DNA of 35,786 nucleotides, from positions 1-35,786 of the forward strand of contig DATDRQ010000338.1 in NCBI GenBank assembly GCA_035291645.1, in the 5' to 3' direction. The translations under genes and the position numbers were made by a program. This document shows positions 15,199-22,913 of the stretch, piece after piece; position 1 is the first letter of the stretch, and every line of letters starts with the position of its first letter. The stretch comes from DATDRQ01 sp035291645. Lineage in GTDB: Bacteria > Chloroflexota > Anaerolineae > Anaerolineales > UBA4823. A model generated the notes under the pieces. The model was given only the letters and a program-made list of their open reading frames with translations, did not search any database and was not told the origin of the DNA.

Positions 15199-15735
15199 AT
15201 GCGCGTGTCGGTCTTCGGCGGGGCGGAGCCGCTGCCCGGCGAGCCTGCCTATGAGCAGGCCCTGCGCCTGGGCCGGCTGCTCGCAGAGGCCGGGCACACC
15301 GTGCTGACAGGCGGTTATGTCGGGACCATGGAAGCCGTTTCGCAGGGGGCCTGCCAGGCCGGCGGGCACGTGATCGGCGTTACCTGCGACGAGATCGAGG
15401 CCTGGCGACGGGTGGGACCCAACCGCTGGGTAATGGAGGAAATGCGCTACGACACCGTGCGCCAGCGCCTGTACGCCCTGATCGAGAACTGCGACGCCGC
15501 CATGGCGCTGCCGGGGGGGATCGGCACCCTGGCAGAAGTGGCGGCTATGTGGTCCAGCCTGCAGACCGGGGCCAACCCACCCAGGCCGCTGATCTTGATC
15601 GGGGATGGGTGGCAGACTGTGCTGGACGAATTTCTGAACGCTTTCGAGCGCTACGTGCGCCCGGAGAACCGCCGCCTGCTGTCCTTCGCCCCGGACGTGG
15701 AAAGCGCGGTGCGCATGCTGGATGGAATCTTATGA
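15199..15735 (+). CDS. LOG family (lysine-decarboxylase-like fold) protein
   Basis: The 178 residues form one Rossmann-type domain with MRVSVFGGAEPLPGE at the start, LTGGYVGTMEAVSQGA, and the signature LPGGIGTLAEVAAMW (PGGxGTxxE), which in LOG enzymes binds the phosphoribosyl part of nucleotides. Some family members are cytokinin-activating or nucleotide 5'-monophosphate phosphoribohydrolases; others are of unknown role. Co-transcription with a MazG-type pyrophosphohydrolase (1-nt gap) suggests a shared part in nucleotide clean-up, which is inference. The ATG at 15199 follows GGGAGCAGGA. Confidence 0.85.
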   Translation: MRVSVFGGAEPLPGEPAYEQALRLGRLLAEAGHTVLTGGYVGTMEAVSQGACQAGGHVIGVTCDEIEAWRRVGPNRWVMEEMRYDTVRQRLYALIENCDAAMALPGGIGTLAEVAAMWSSLQTGANPPRPLILIGDGWQTVLDEFLNAFERYVRPENRRLLSFAPDVESAVRMLDGIL

Positions 15736-15738
15736 AAC

Positions 15739-16545
15739 ATGCCTGCCATCCAACCGGCGCGACTTAAAATCCAAACTGCTCAGCTGGTGGAGAGGTTTGC
15801 CGATCCGCTGGCCTTCTGCCGCGCCCTGGAAGGATTGCTGGATACATATGGCGACCGCACCTTCCGCCCGGGGTTAACCGGCGAGCCGCCTCCGCTGCTG
15901 CCCTCCTACAACGCGCCCGTCCAGATGCTGCGCCTGGTGGCCCGCGAGCTGGCTGCTCCCGCCCAGATGCAGCGGGCGCCCGCGCTGGATCTGTGCGACG
16001 CGATGTGGGAGAAACAGTCCTTCGAATTCTGCTGGCTGGCGGCGACGCTGCTCGGACAAATCGACCCCTCACCACCGGGGGAGATCCTCGAGCGGGTCGA
16101 TCGATGGGCGATACACACCACGGAAGAACGCTTGATTGAAGTAGTTTTCTCATCCGGATTAGTGCGATTACGACAGGAAAAGCCAGAGGTGTATCTCGAG
16201 CTGGTGGAGGAATGGGTGGAAACGGGTAAAACCTTCCCTCAACACCTGGGCTTGAAAGCTCTGCTGCCATTGCTGGATAAACCGGACGTCGCCAACCTGC
16301 CAGCTTTGTTCCAGCTGATCACTCCGCTGGTGCGTTCAGCGCCTGCCTCTTTGCGCCCCGACCTGCTGGATATCCTGCGCCGGCTGGCTACCCTCACCCC
16401 CAAAGAGACGGCTTATTTCCTCAGGCAAAACCTGACCATCAAACAAGACAACCCAGGCACTACCTGGCTGACCCGCAACAGCCTGGACTACTTCCCTGCA
16501 GAGGTCCAGGCAAGCCTGCGGGCAGCTCTGCGAGATGCCAGGTGA
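15739..16545 (+). CDS. HEAT-repeat protein, probably AlkD-like DNA alkylation repair family
   Basis: The 268-residue protein is almost entirely helical, with repeated paired amphipathic helices. Segments such as LCDAMWEKQSFEFCWLAATLLGQI and EKPEVYLELVEEWVETG resemble the DNA alkylation repair (AlkD) superhelix, and LRPDLLDILRRLATLTPKETAYFLRQNL continues the pattern. I cannot confirm the catalytic Asp/Trp residues of AlkC/AlkD, so it may be a HEAT scaffold without glycosylase activity. It starts 3 nt after the LOG stop. A nearer ATG overlapping that stop runs into TAA after 11 codons and is rejected. It is probably the last gene of this group. Confidence 0.55.
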   Translation: MPAIQPARLKIQTAQLVERFADPLAFCRALEGLLDTYGDRTFRPGLTGEPPPLLPSYNAPVQMLRLVARELAAPAQMQRAPALDLCDAMWEKQSFEFCWLAATLLGQIDPSPPGEILERVDRWAIHTTEERLIEVVFSSGLVRLRQEKPEVYLELVEEWVETGKTFPQHLGLKALLPLLDKPDVANLPALFQLITPLVRSAPASLRPDLLDILRRLATLTPKETAYFLRQNLTIKQDNPGTTWLTRNSLDYFPAEVQASLRAALRDAR

Positions 16546-16597
16546 TCGGGCGACCCTATGGTGGTGAACGTGATCCTTCGCTCGCCGCTTTCTTTGG

Positions 16598-16603
16598 TAT
16601 AAT
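16598..16603 (+). promoter_or_regulatory. Extended -10 promoter of rpsO
   Basis: TGG directly precedes TATAAT (16598-16603), making an extended -10. The -35 region is poor (TTCGCT at 16577-16582 with 15 nt spacing). Start expected near 16610. Confidence 0.65.
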
Positions 16604-16624
16604 CTCTCCCACTGACTAGACCAG

Positions 16625-16666
16625 CCTGCGGCAGGTCACGCAGCTGCGGGCTTGGAGACCTGCAGG
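16625..16666 (+). promoter_or_regulatory. Structured rpsO leader, candidate S15 autoregulatory site
   Basis: In the roughly 90-nt leader, GCAGGTC (16631-16637) pairs with GACCTGC (16657-16663), enclosing the palindrome CGCAGCTGCG (16639-16648). CCTGC (16625-16629) can compete by pairing with GCAGG (16662-16666). Switching leader folds bound by S15 are known in several bacterial lineages, but no family consensus is recognised here. Confidence 0.4.
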
Positions 16667-16701
16667 ATACTACATCATAAAGAACGGAGAAAGCAGACGT
16701 C

Positions 16702-16974
16702 ATGAGTTTGGATAAAGAGGCGAAATCCTCCATCATTCAGGAGTTTTCCCGCCATTCCGGGGATACCGGATCGACCGAAGTACAAATCGCACTGCTCACC
16801 AACCGAATCAACTACTTGACCGACCACCTGCGCGCCCACAAGCAGGACGATTCATCGCGGCGCGGGCTGCTCAAGCTGGTCGGGCAGCGACGCCGCCTGC
16901 TGGCATACATCCGCCGGCGGGACTACACGCGCTACCAGGCCCTGACCGACCGGTTAAACATCCGGCGGAAGTAA
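16702..16974 (+). CDS. rpsO: 30S ribosomal protein S15
   Basis: The 90 residues are the standard S15 length. Visible are the N-terminal helix (KSSIIQEFSRHSGDTGSTEVQIALLT), the 16S rRNA-binding loop, and the conserved DYTRYQALTDRLNIRRK C-terminus. HxxHxxxD-type residues appear as DHLRAHKQDD. It initiates at ATG 16702, 10 nt after GGAG. A strong terminator follows, and pnp lies 273 nt further on, the usual rpsO-pnp order, although here they are separated by a terminator. Confidence 0.98.
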   Translation: MSLDKEAKSSIIQEFSRHSGDTGSTEVQIALLTNRINYLTDHLRAHKQDDSSRRGLLKLVGQRRRLLAYIRRRDYTRYQALTDRLNIRRK

Positions 16975-16986
16975 TCACAGGCCTTC

Positions 16987-17026
16987 AACGAGTAGATGGA
17001 TCATCCAATTCCTTCTACTCGTTTTT
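16987..17026 (+). terminator. rpsO intrinsic terminator
   Basis: AACGAGTAG (16987-16995) pairs with CTACTCGTT (17015-17023) and is followed by TTT. The loop contains a further small GGAT/ATCC hairpin. Confidence 0.8.
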
Positions 17027-17247
17027 CCGGGTTGCGGACTGTTAAGGATAGACGCGGGGCCTTGCACAATCGATCCACCGGGGATCTCACCGTTACGGGC
17101 ATTCGTACGGAAGATCTTATAGAAACCCTGAATCAAAAATCCGACCGATCCGGCCGCAGGTTAGGAATTGGCGTCTGGTGACAACCAAGCGTTGCCAGCA
17201 GCTTCCAGTCCCTGACCTGCCATTTGAAATTTAATAGGAGCATTAAA
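17027..17247 (+). other. pnp leader region
   Basis: These 221 nt before pnp hold no credible gene. I see a short hairpin, GATCC/GGATC (17072-17086), and the pnp Shine-Dalgarno GGAG near 17237. No convincing promoter hexamer pair is visible, although one must exist if the rpsO terminator is efficient. PNPase genes are often autoregulated through leader processing; nothing here proves it. Confidence 0.5.
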
Positions 17248-19458
17248 GTGAAACCTGAACCAAAACGTTACACGACCACCGTAGGTGATAAGACGATTAC
17301 GGTGGAGACCGGCCATCTTGCCGGTCAGGCAGGCGGGGCAGTTACCTTGCAAATCGGCGACACGGTGGTCTTTGCCGCGGCGACGATGAGCGATGAGCCG
17401 CGCCTGGGGATCGATTTCTTCCCCCTGACGGTAGATTACGAAGAGCGCATGTACGCCGGGGGGCGCATCCCGGGTTCCTTCTTCCGGCGCGAAGGGCGTC
17501 CCAGCGAAGAGGCGATCCTGACCGCTCGCCTGACTGACCGCCCGCTCCGGCCGCTTTTCCCCAAGGACCTGCGCAACGACGTGCAGGTGATCCTGTATTC
17601 CTTCTCGACGGATGGGGAGAACCCGATCGACGTGATCGCCATCAATGCCGCCTCAACGGCATTGATGATCTCGGACATTCCCTGGGGCGGCCCGGTCGGT
17701 GCGGTGCGCATCGGGCGGATCAACGGCGAATTCGTCGTCAACCCCACCTTCATGGCTCGCGACGAGTCTGACCTGGACCTGCGCATCGCAGGCACGCGGG
17801 ACGCCATTTTGATGGTGGAATGCGGTGCGGAGATGGTGGCTGAGGATGTGATGATCCAGGCCCTGGAGTTCGGTCACCAATCGCTCGCGGTGATGATCGA
17901 CTTGCAGGAACACATGACAGCCGAGATCGGCAAGCCCAAGCGCACCTACACCCCATTCGCGGTCGACGAAGCTCTACAGTCTTCTGTTTACGAACGGGTC
18001 AGGGGGGAACTGGAGGTGATCTTGACCCGCCCTTACGACAAGAGCGAACGGAATGCCTCCCTGGACGCCTTGAAGGATGCAGTCGTTTCCGAGTTGGCCC
18101 CCGAGGACGAAACGCTCGCCAAGGGAGTGGAAGCAGGATTTGAAGATGCGATGAAGGCGGTGGTGCGGGGCCGTATTCTGGAGCAGGGCGTGCGCCCAGA
18201 CGGGCGCGGCTTGACCGATATCCGCCCGATCTGGTGCGAGGTCGAGGTCAGCCCGCGGGCACACGGCTCCGGCCTGTTCACGCGTGGCGAGACGCAGGTA
18301 CTGACCCTGGCGACGCTGGGGACGCCGCGTGAAGCCCAGGAACTGGACACCCTCTCCCCGACTGAATCCAAGCGCTTTATCCACCACTACAACTTCCCGC
18401 CCTTCTCTACCGGGGAGGTGCGACCGCTGCGCGGCTCCTCCCGCCGCGAGGTCGGGCACGGGGCGCTGGCAGAGCGGGCCTTGATCCCGGTGATCCCGCC
18501 GGAAGATGATTTCCCCTACACCATGCGCCTGGTTTCCGAGGTGCTCTCCTCGAATGGATCGTCATCGATGGCCTCGGTGTGCGGCTCGACCCTGGCTTTG
18601 ATGGACACCGGCGTGCCGATCACGGCCCCGGTTGCAGGTGTGGCGATGGGTTTGGTCAAGGGTGAAGGAGACCAATATGCGGTCTTGACCGACATCCTGG
18701 GCATGGAAGATCACCTGGGCGACATGGACTTCAAAGTCGCCGGGACGGACAAGGGCATCACCGCGTTGCAGATGGATATCAAGATCAAGGGCATCAACTC
18801 GCAGATCATGCGGCAAGCCCTGGAGCAAGCCCGGCTGGCGCGCCTGGCGATCCTGGACGAGATGTTGAAGGTCTTGCCTACCCCGCGGCCGGAGCTCAAA
18901 CCGCACACGCCGCGCATCACGATCGTACACATCCCGGTCGACAAGATCGGGGCGGTGATCGGTCCGGGCGGAAAGATGATCCGCAGCATCCAGGAGGAGA
19001 CCAATACCCGCATCGACATCGAAGAGGATGGTTCCATCTTTATCGCAGCGACCGATTCGGAGGGCGAGAAGATGGCGCGCGACCGCATCCTGGCCCTTAC
19101 GGAAGTGGCCGAGGTGGGGCGCATCTACACCGGCCGGGTGGTACGTATAACGGACTTCGGCGCATTCGTCGAGATCTTGCCCAACACGGATGGCATGGTA
19201 CACATTTCACAGCTGGACAGCGAGCGGGTTGAAAGGGTCGAAGACGTGGTGCGCATGGGCGACGAGATCACGGTCATGGTGACCGACATCGACCCGAACG
19301 GGAAGATCCGTCTCTCTCGCCAGGCAGTCCTGGAAGGATGGACCGTCGAAGAGGCGATCAGCCGGGATCGCCCGGGTGGTGGTCGCCGGGACGACCGGCG
19401 CGGCGGTAGCGGCCGCCGGGATGACCGGCGCGGCGGCGGGGGCTACCAGCGGCGCTAG
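17248..19458 (+). CDS. pnp: Polyribonucleotide nucleotidyltransferase (PNPase)
   Basis: This phosphorolytic 3'-5' exoribonuclease is a trimeric core component of bacterial RNA decay. Its 736 residues hold two RNase PH domains (roughly residues 10-230 and 310-540, with FFRREGRPSEEAILTARLTDRPLRPLF in the first and RPDGRGLTDIRPI in the second). Next come a KH domain (IPVDKIGAVIGPGGKMIRSI) and an S1 domain (GRIYTGRVVRITDFGAFVEI). The tail is a basic Arg/Gly/Asp stretch with two GRRDDRRGG units, likely a disordered RNA-binding or localisation tail. The GTG at 17248 follows GGAG at 7 nt and is preferred over a TTG 24 nt upstream that lacks a Shine-Dalgarno. Confidence 0.97.
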   Translation: MKPEPKRYTTTVGDKTITVETGHLAGQAGGAVTLQIGDTVVFAAATMSDEPRLGIDFFPLTVDYEERMYAGGRIPGSFFRREGRPSEEAILTARLTDRPLRPLFPKDLRNDVQVILYSFSTDGENPIDVIAINAASTALMISDIPWGGPVGAVRIGRINGEFVVNPTFMARDESDLDLRIAGTRDAILMVECGAEMVAEDVMIQALEFGHQSLAVMIDLQEHMTAEIGKPKRTYTPFAVDEALQSSVYERVRGELEVILTRPYDKSERNASLDALKDAVVSELAPEDETLAKGVEAGFEDAMKAVVRGRILEQGVRPDGRGLTDIRPIWCEVEVSPRAHGSGLFTRGETQVLTLATLGTPREAQELDTLSPTESKRFIHHYNFPPFSTGEVRPLRGSSRREVGHGALAERALIPVIPPEDDFPYTMRLVSEVLSSNGSSSMASVCGSTLALMDTGVPITAPVAGVAMGLVKGEGDQYAVLTDILGMEDHLGDMDFKVAGTDKGITALQMDIKIKGINSQIMRQALEQARLARLAILDEMLKVLPTPRPELKPHTPRITIVHIPVDKIGAVIGPGGKMIRSIQEETNTRIDIEEDGSIFIAATDSEGEKMARDRILALTEVAEVGRIYTGRVVRITDFGAFVEILPNTDGMVHISQLDSERVERVEDVVRMGDEITVMVTDIDPNGKIRLSRQAVLEGWTVEEAISRDRPGGGRRDDRRGGSGRRDDRRGGGGYQRR

Positions 19459-19489
19459 GTTGGTGAAGTTTGGTTCTAATGAACACGAG

Positions 19490-19525
19490 CGAGCGAAGCT
19501 GGATTGGCTTCGCTCGTTTCTTTCC
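19490..19525 (+). terminator. pnp intrinsic terminator
   Basis: CGAGCGAAGC (19490-19499) pairs with GCTTCGCTCG (19507-19516) across a 7-nt loop and is followed by TTTCTTTCC. Confidence 0.85.
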
Positions 19526-19576
19526 TTGTAGATGTGTGTCCGAAGAGTGAAGATCAATCCTGACTTTAGGTTGGCC

Positions 19577-19664
19577 GCGGTCTCCGGATCACGCACGCTT
19601 GCGCGCAAGTCTGCTTGCGCGCAAGCCGGATTCGAAGACCGTCGTATCAAAAAAGGATATAATA
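19577..19664 (+). repeat. Dispersed GCTTGCGCGCAAGC/GGATTCGAAG element, copy 1
   Basis: After CGGATCACGCA come two palindromic units (19597-19610, the last base changed, and 19613-19626, perfect), then the conserved core GGATTCGAAGACCGTCGTAT (from 19628) and CAAAAAAGGATAT. Copies 2 and 3 are at 24222-24279 and 29725-29826, all on the same strand. In this copy the last bases form the TATAAT box before ilvE. Confidence 0.85.
19658..19663 (+). promoter_or_regulatory. -10 box of ilvE
   Basis: TATAAT lies 41 nt before the ilvE start, at the very end of dispersed element copy 1. The -35 region is poor (AAGACC at 17 nt spacing lies within the element core), so promoter strength is uncertain. Confidence 0.5.
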
Positions 19665-19704
19665 ATTTCAAAAGTTGTGGTGAAAAAATCCTCGGGAGGT
19701 GCAA

Positions 19705-20658
19705 GTGAAATCTGATCTGATCTGGATGGATGGCGAGTTCATCCCCTATGAGAAGGCGACGGTTCACTTCATCACACCCACCCTGCACTACGGCGTCGGG
19801 GTGTTCGAGGGTATCCGTTGCTATGAAACTCCCAAGGGCCCGGCGGTTTTTCGACTCAAGGAGCATTTGCGACGCTTCCTGGAATCTATTCATATCCTGG
19901 GGGTGGTGGATTTCCCGTTTTCCCTGGAGGAGATGCGCACCGCAGTCCTCGAGACGATCCGCGCCAACGGTTTTAATGAATGCTACATCCGGCCCTTGAT
20001 GTTCCTGGATGGCCCGATGGGATTGAACATGGACCTCTCCAAACCGCGCCTGGGGATCGCCGCCTGGGAGTGGGGGCCTTACCTGGGCGAGGAGGCCCGC
20101 AAGGCTGGGATCCACATGATGGTTTCTTCCTTCACCCGCCTGCATCCCAATATCAATATGACCAAATCCAAGGTGACGGGCAACTACGCCAATTCCATGC
20201 TGGTGAAGACGCTGGCCCTGCGTTCCGGGTACGACGAAGCCGTGATCCTGGACCCGAACGGTTTCGTAGCGGAATGTACCGGAGAAAATATCTTCCTGGT
20301 GAAGAACCAGATCCTGTATACGCCGCCGCGGGCAATCGTCCTGGAAGGGATCACACGCGCTACGGTGATCACCCTGGCAAGGGATTTGGGGATGCCGGTG
20401 GTAGAGGAGATGATCACCCGGGACCAGCTGTACATCGCCGACGAGGTTTTTATCAGCGGCACCGCAGCAGAGCTGGTCGCCGTGCGGATGATCGATACGC
20501 GCAAGGTTGGTCAAGGTAAGCCGGGTCCTGTCAGCCATGCTCTGCTGGGAGCTTATCTGGAGAACGTACATGGCAAGGGGGATCACTCGCATGAGTGGCT
20601 CGACTACGTTCACGAGGGAGTCCAGGAAAAGAAAGTGGGAGCATTAATAGATCTCTAA
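19705..20658 (+). CDS. ilvE: Branched-chain amino acid aminotransferase
   Basis: This fold-type IV PLP enzyme interconverts Leu/Ile/Val and their 2-oxo acids using glutamate. The 317 residues contain the typical start (WMDGEFIPYEKATVHFITPTLHYGVGVFEGIR), the PLP-lysine region KSKVTGNYANSMLVKTLA, the cofactor-binding EAVILDPNGFVAECTGENIF, and the C-terminal EVFISGTAAELVAVR. The GTG at 19705 is preferred because GGGAGG lies just 5 nt before it. A GTG at 19699 would overlap that Shine-Dalgarno. The gene stands alone, between the pnp terminator and trxB, and is not next to other ilv genes. Confidence 0.96.
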   Translation: MKSDLIWMDGEFIPYEKATVHFITPTLHYGVGVFEGIRCYETPKGPAVFRLKEHLRRFLESIHILGVVDFPFSLEEMRTAVLETIRANGFNECYIRPLMFLDGPMGLNMDLSKPRLGIAAWEWGPYLGEEARKAGIHMMVSSFTRLHPNINMTKSKVTGNYANSMLVKTLALRSGYDEAVILDPNGFVAECTGENIFLVKNQILYTPPRAIVLEGITRATVITLARDLGMPVVEEMITRDQLYIADEVFISGTAAELVAVRMIDTRKVGQGKPGPVSHALLGAYLENVHGKGDHSHEWLDYVHEGVQEKKVGALIDL

Positions 20659-20816
20659 TGAAACTTATAATGATCTGGGTGCATCCAATACTATAGAAGC
20701 GTCCATGCCAATAACGCACGGATAAAAAAACAGGTTAATGAACGCCATCAACCGCTTGCAGGAAAAGCTCGCAAGCGGATTTACTGACGCCACCCGACCT
20801 GGTGTGAGGAAAGTTT
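20659..20816 (+). other. ilvE-trxB intergenic region with leader hairpin
   Basis: A TATAAT (20666-20671) lies just after the ilvE stop without a good -35. Further on CCGCTTGC (20752-20759) and GCAAGCGG (20771-20778) form an 8-bp hairpin with an 11-nt loop, followed by ATTTACTG, which is too weak a tail for a confident terminator. The trxB Shine-Dalgarno GAGGAAAG is near 20806-20813. Confidence 0.5.
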
Positions 20817-21797
20817 ATGAATTTGAACAATATATCTAACCCAATGACCGGAAAGGAGGCTGCCAACCAGGAGAAATTACAGGTGTTGATCCTGGGTTCT
20901 GGTCCGGCCGGGCTCTCGGCAGCCCTATACGCTGCGCGAGCAGATCTAAGCCCGGTTGTGCTGAGCGGTGTGGAGCTGGGCGGGCAGGTATCCTTAACCT
21001 ATGTCGTGGAAAATTATCCCGGGTTTCCCGAAGGGATCGGTGGGATGGAGATGGTCGATCTCTTTCAGAAACAAGCCGAGCGCTTCGGGGCGCGCGTCGA
21101 GTACGACAGCGCGGCGGAAGTCGATCTCTCGGAGCGACCTTTCCGGGTGACGACACTGAACGGCAAGTCCTACCTGGCGGATTCTTTGATCATCGCCACC
21201 GGAGCAAGCGCGATCCATCTGAACATTCCCGGCGAGACCGAATTCACCGGGCGCGGCGTCTCGTACTGCGCGACCTGCGACGGGTGGTTCTTCAAGGATA
21301 AAGAGGTACTCGTAGTGGGTGGAGGCGACAGCGCAGTCGAAGAAGGTCTGTTCCTGACCCGCTATGCAGACACGGTGACGATCGTGCACCGCCGGGATGA
21401 GCTGCGCGCCGGGGCGATCCTGGCCGAGCGGGCCCAGAACAATCCTAAGATCCGTTTCCTTTGGAATTCGGTGGTGAAAGCAGTGGACGGAAACGGCGTT
21501 GTGCAATCGGTGCGGCTGGTGGATACACTGAGCGGTGAGGAGAAGGTCAAGGAGACCGATGGCGTATTCATCTTCATCGGTCACTCACCGAACACGGCAA
21601 TCTTCCAGGGCCAGCTGGAAATGGACGAGGCCGGGTATATAAAGATAGATCATCTAATGCGTACGAGCGTTCCCGGTGTGTTCGCGGCGGGCGAAGTTGC
21701 GGACCCGCATTTCCGCCAGGTAATCACCTCGGCGGGTATGGGGGCAGCCGCAGCCATGCAAGCGGGGCATTTCCTCGACGAGCAAGGCGCCCAATAA
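20817..21797 (+). CDS. trxB: Thioredoxin reductase
   Basis: This is a low-molecular-weight NADPH-thioredoxin reductase. The FAD-binding GSGPAGLSAA is at residues 27-36. The redox-active disulfide is CATC (Cys151/Cys154) followed by DG. The NADPH-binding GGGDSAVEE starts at 168, and the C-terminal FAD motif is FAAGEVAD, with Glu where most members have Asp. At 326 residues it is normal, with a 20-residue polar N-terminal extension before the first beta strand. The start at 20817 is supported by GAGGAAAG 3-4 nt upstream, although ATG codon 10 would remove part of the extension. A strong terminator follows. Confidence 0.94.
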   Translation: MNLNNISNPMTGKEAANQEKLQVLILGSGPAGLSAALYAARADLSPVVLSGVELGGQVSLTYVVENYPGFPEGIGGMEMVDLFQKQAERFGARVEYDSAAEVDLSERPFRVTTLNGKSYLADSLIIATGASAIHLNIPGETEFTGRGVSYCATCDGWFFKDKEVLVVGGGDSAVEEGLFLTRYADTVTIVHRRDELRAGAILAERAQNNPKIRFLWNSVVKAVDGNGVVQSVRLVDTLSGEEKVKETDGVFIFIGHSPNTAIFQGQLEMDEAGYIKIDHLMRTSVPGVFAAGEVADPHFRQVITSAGMGAAAAMQAGHFLDEQGAQ

Positions 21798-21806
21798 CTT
21801 ACCTAT

Positions 21807-21846
21807 TTTCCCCCTGAACTCAGTATAATCAGGGGGAAATTATTAT
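21807..21846 (+). terminator. trxB intrinsic terminator
   Basis: An 11-bp stem, TTTCCCCCTGA (21807-21817) and TCAGGGGGAAA (21829-21839), has an 11-nt loop and tail TTATTAT. The loop contains TATAAT (21824-21829), which might also serve as a -10 for mdh. Confidence 0.85.
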
Positions 21847-21854
21847 ATCCATGG

Positions 21855-21905
21855 GTTTCGCCGACAGGTATAAAAATCTACCAGACTAATTACTTTCGGC
21901 GAAAC
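21855..21905 (+). ncRNA. Structured 5' leader of mdh, candidate cis-regulatory RNA
   Basis: GTTTCGCCGA (21855-21864) pairs perfectly with TCGGCGAAAC (21896-21905). Within the 31-nt spacer GGTA (21867-21870) pairs with TACC (21879-21882), leaving ACTAATTACTT single-stranded on the 3' side. The element ends 21 nt before the mdh ATG. It is not followed by a T-run, so it is not an ordinary terminator. No known riboswitch consensus is recognised. A protein operator on DNA is the alternative. Confidence 0.5.
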
Positions 21906-21926
21906 ACCTGAACCGGAGTTTTCCAA

Positions 21927-22865
21927 ATGAAGAATAAAGTCTCTATCATCGGCGCCGGGATGACCGGTTCAACGACGGCTCATTGGTTAGCCGAGCGCGA
22001 AGTCGCCGACATCGCCCTGGTTGACGTGGTCGAAGGCATGCCGCAGGGCAAGGCGCTCGACCTCAAGGAAGCTCTTCCCGTTATTGGGAAGGACGTCGAG
22101 CTGGTCGGGAGCAATACCTACGAAGCCACGGCAGGTTCGGATATCGTGGTGATCACCGCGGGTCTGCCCCGCAAGCCGGGGATGAGCCGGGACGACCTGC
22201 TGACCGCCAATGCGGAGATCGTGAGAACGGCGACCCTGGAATCGTTGAAGTATTCACCGGAGACTATCATCCTGGTGCTCACCAACCCGTTGGACACGAT
22301 GGCCTACCTGGCGATGAAAGTCGGAGGCTTGCCGCCAGAGCGGGTGGTGGGGCAGGCCGGCATCCTGGATTCGGCCCGCATGCGCGCCTTCGTCGCCATG
22401 GAGCTGGGGGTGAGCGTGGAGAACATCCACTGCTACGTCCTGGGAGGGCACGGAGATGATATGGTGCCGCTGGTGCGGTATTCCAACGTCGCCGGTATCC
22501 CGCTCAACGAGATGCTGCCGCCCGACCGGCTAGAGGCGATCGTCGAACGAACCCGCAAGGGCGGGGGAGAGATCGTCAGCCTGCTCAAGACGGGCAGCGC
22601 CTATTATGCGCCGGGCGTCGCCGTGGCGCAGATGGTGGAGGCTATCCTGAAGGATAAGAACTTGATCGTCCCTGCCGCCGCCTACATGCGGGGAGAATAT
22701 GGGCTGAAGGATATTTTCTTCGGCGTTCCGGTTCAACTCGGTCGAGAGGGGGTCGTGAAAGTGCACGAGTACCCGCTTGATGAAACGGAACGGGCCGCGC
22801 TGAAGCGGTCAGCCGAAGCGGTAAGCCAGACGATCGCGGCGCTGCATGCGCTGGTGAAGATCTAA
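21927..22865 (+). CDS. mdh: Malate dehydrogenase (LDH-like type)
   Basis: It oxidises malate to oxaloacetate with NAD. The 312 residues show the N-terminal nucleotide-binding GAGMTGS (residues 9-15), LVDVVEGMPQGKALDL with the Asp after the second beta strand that favours NAD, the mobile loop GLPRKPGMSR (Arg82 and Arg88 bind dicarboxylate), NPLDTM, Arg151 and catalytic His175 in GGHGDDMV. Arg82 in the loop marks malate rather than lactate specificity. This is the LDH-like MDH group common in Chloroflexota and Bacillus. It is 48 nt upstream of gltA on the same strand, so the two consecutive cycle enzymes probably share an mRNA. Confidence 0.96.
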   Translation: MKNKVSIIGAGMTGSTTAHWLAEREVADIALVDVVEGMPQGKALDLKEALPVIGKDVELVGSNTYEATAGSDIVVITAGLPRKPGMSRDDLLTANAEIVRTATLESLKYSPETIILVLTNPLDTMAYLAMKVGGLPPERVVGQAGILDSARMRAFVAMELGVSVENIHCYVLGGHGDDMVPLVRYSNVAGIPLNEMLPPDRLEAIVERTRKGGGEIVSLLKTGSAYYAPGVAVAQMVEAILKDKNLIVPAAAYMRGEYGLKDIFFGVPVQLGREGVVKVHEYPLDETERAALKRSAEAVSQTIAALHALVKI

Positions 22866-22913
22866 GGTTCTGTCCGAAAACAGGGTTAAGCGGATTTTGA
22901 GGAGTTCAGAGAG

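Noticed and set aside
19207..20613. Minus-strand open frame of 468 codons
   Set aside because: It is antisense to the end of pnp and most of ilvE and also crosses a terminator and the dispersed element.
20752..20778. Terminator of ilvE
   Set aside because: The 8-bp hairpin has no T-run, so it is only noted as a leader hairpin of trxB.
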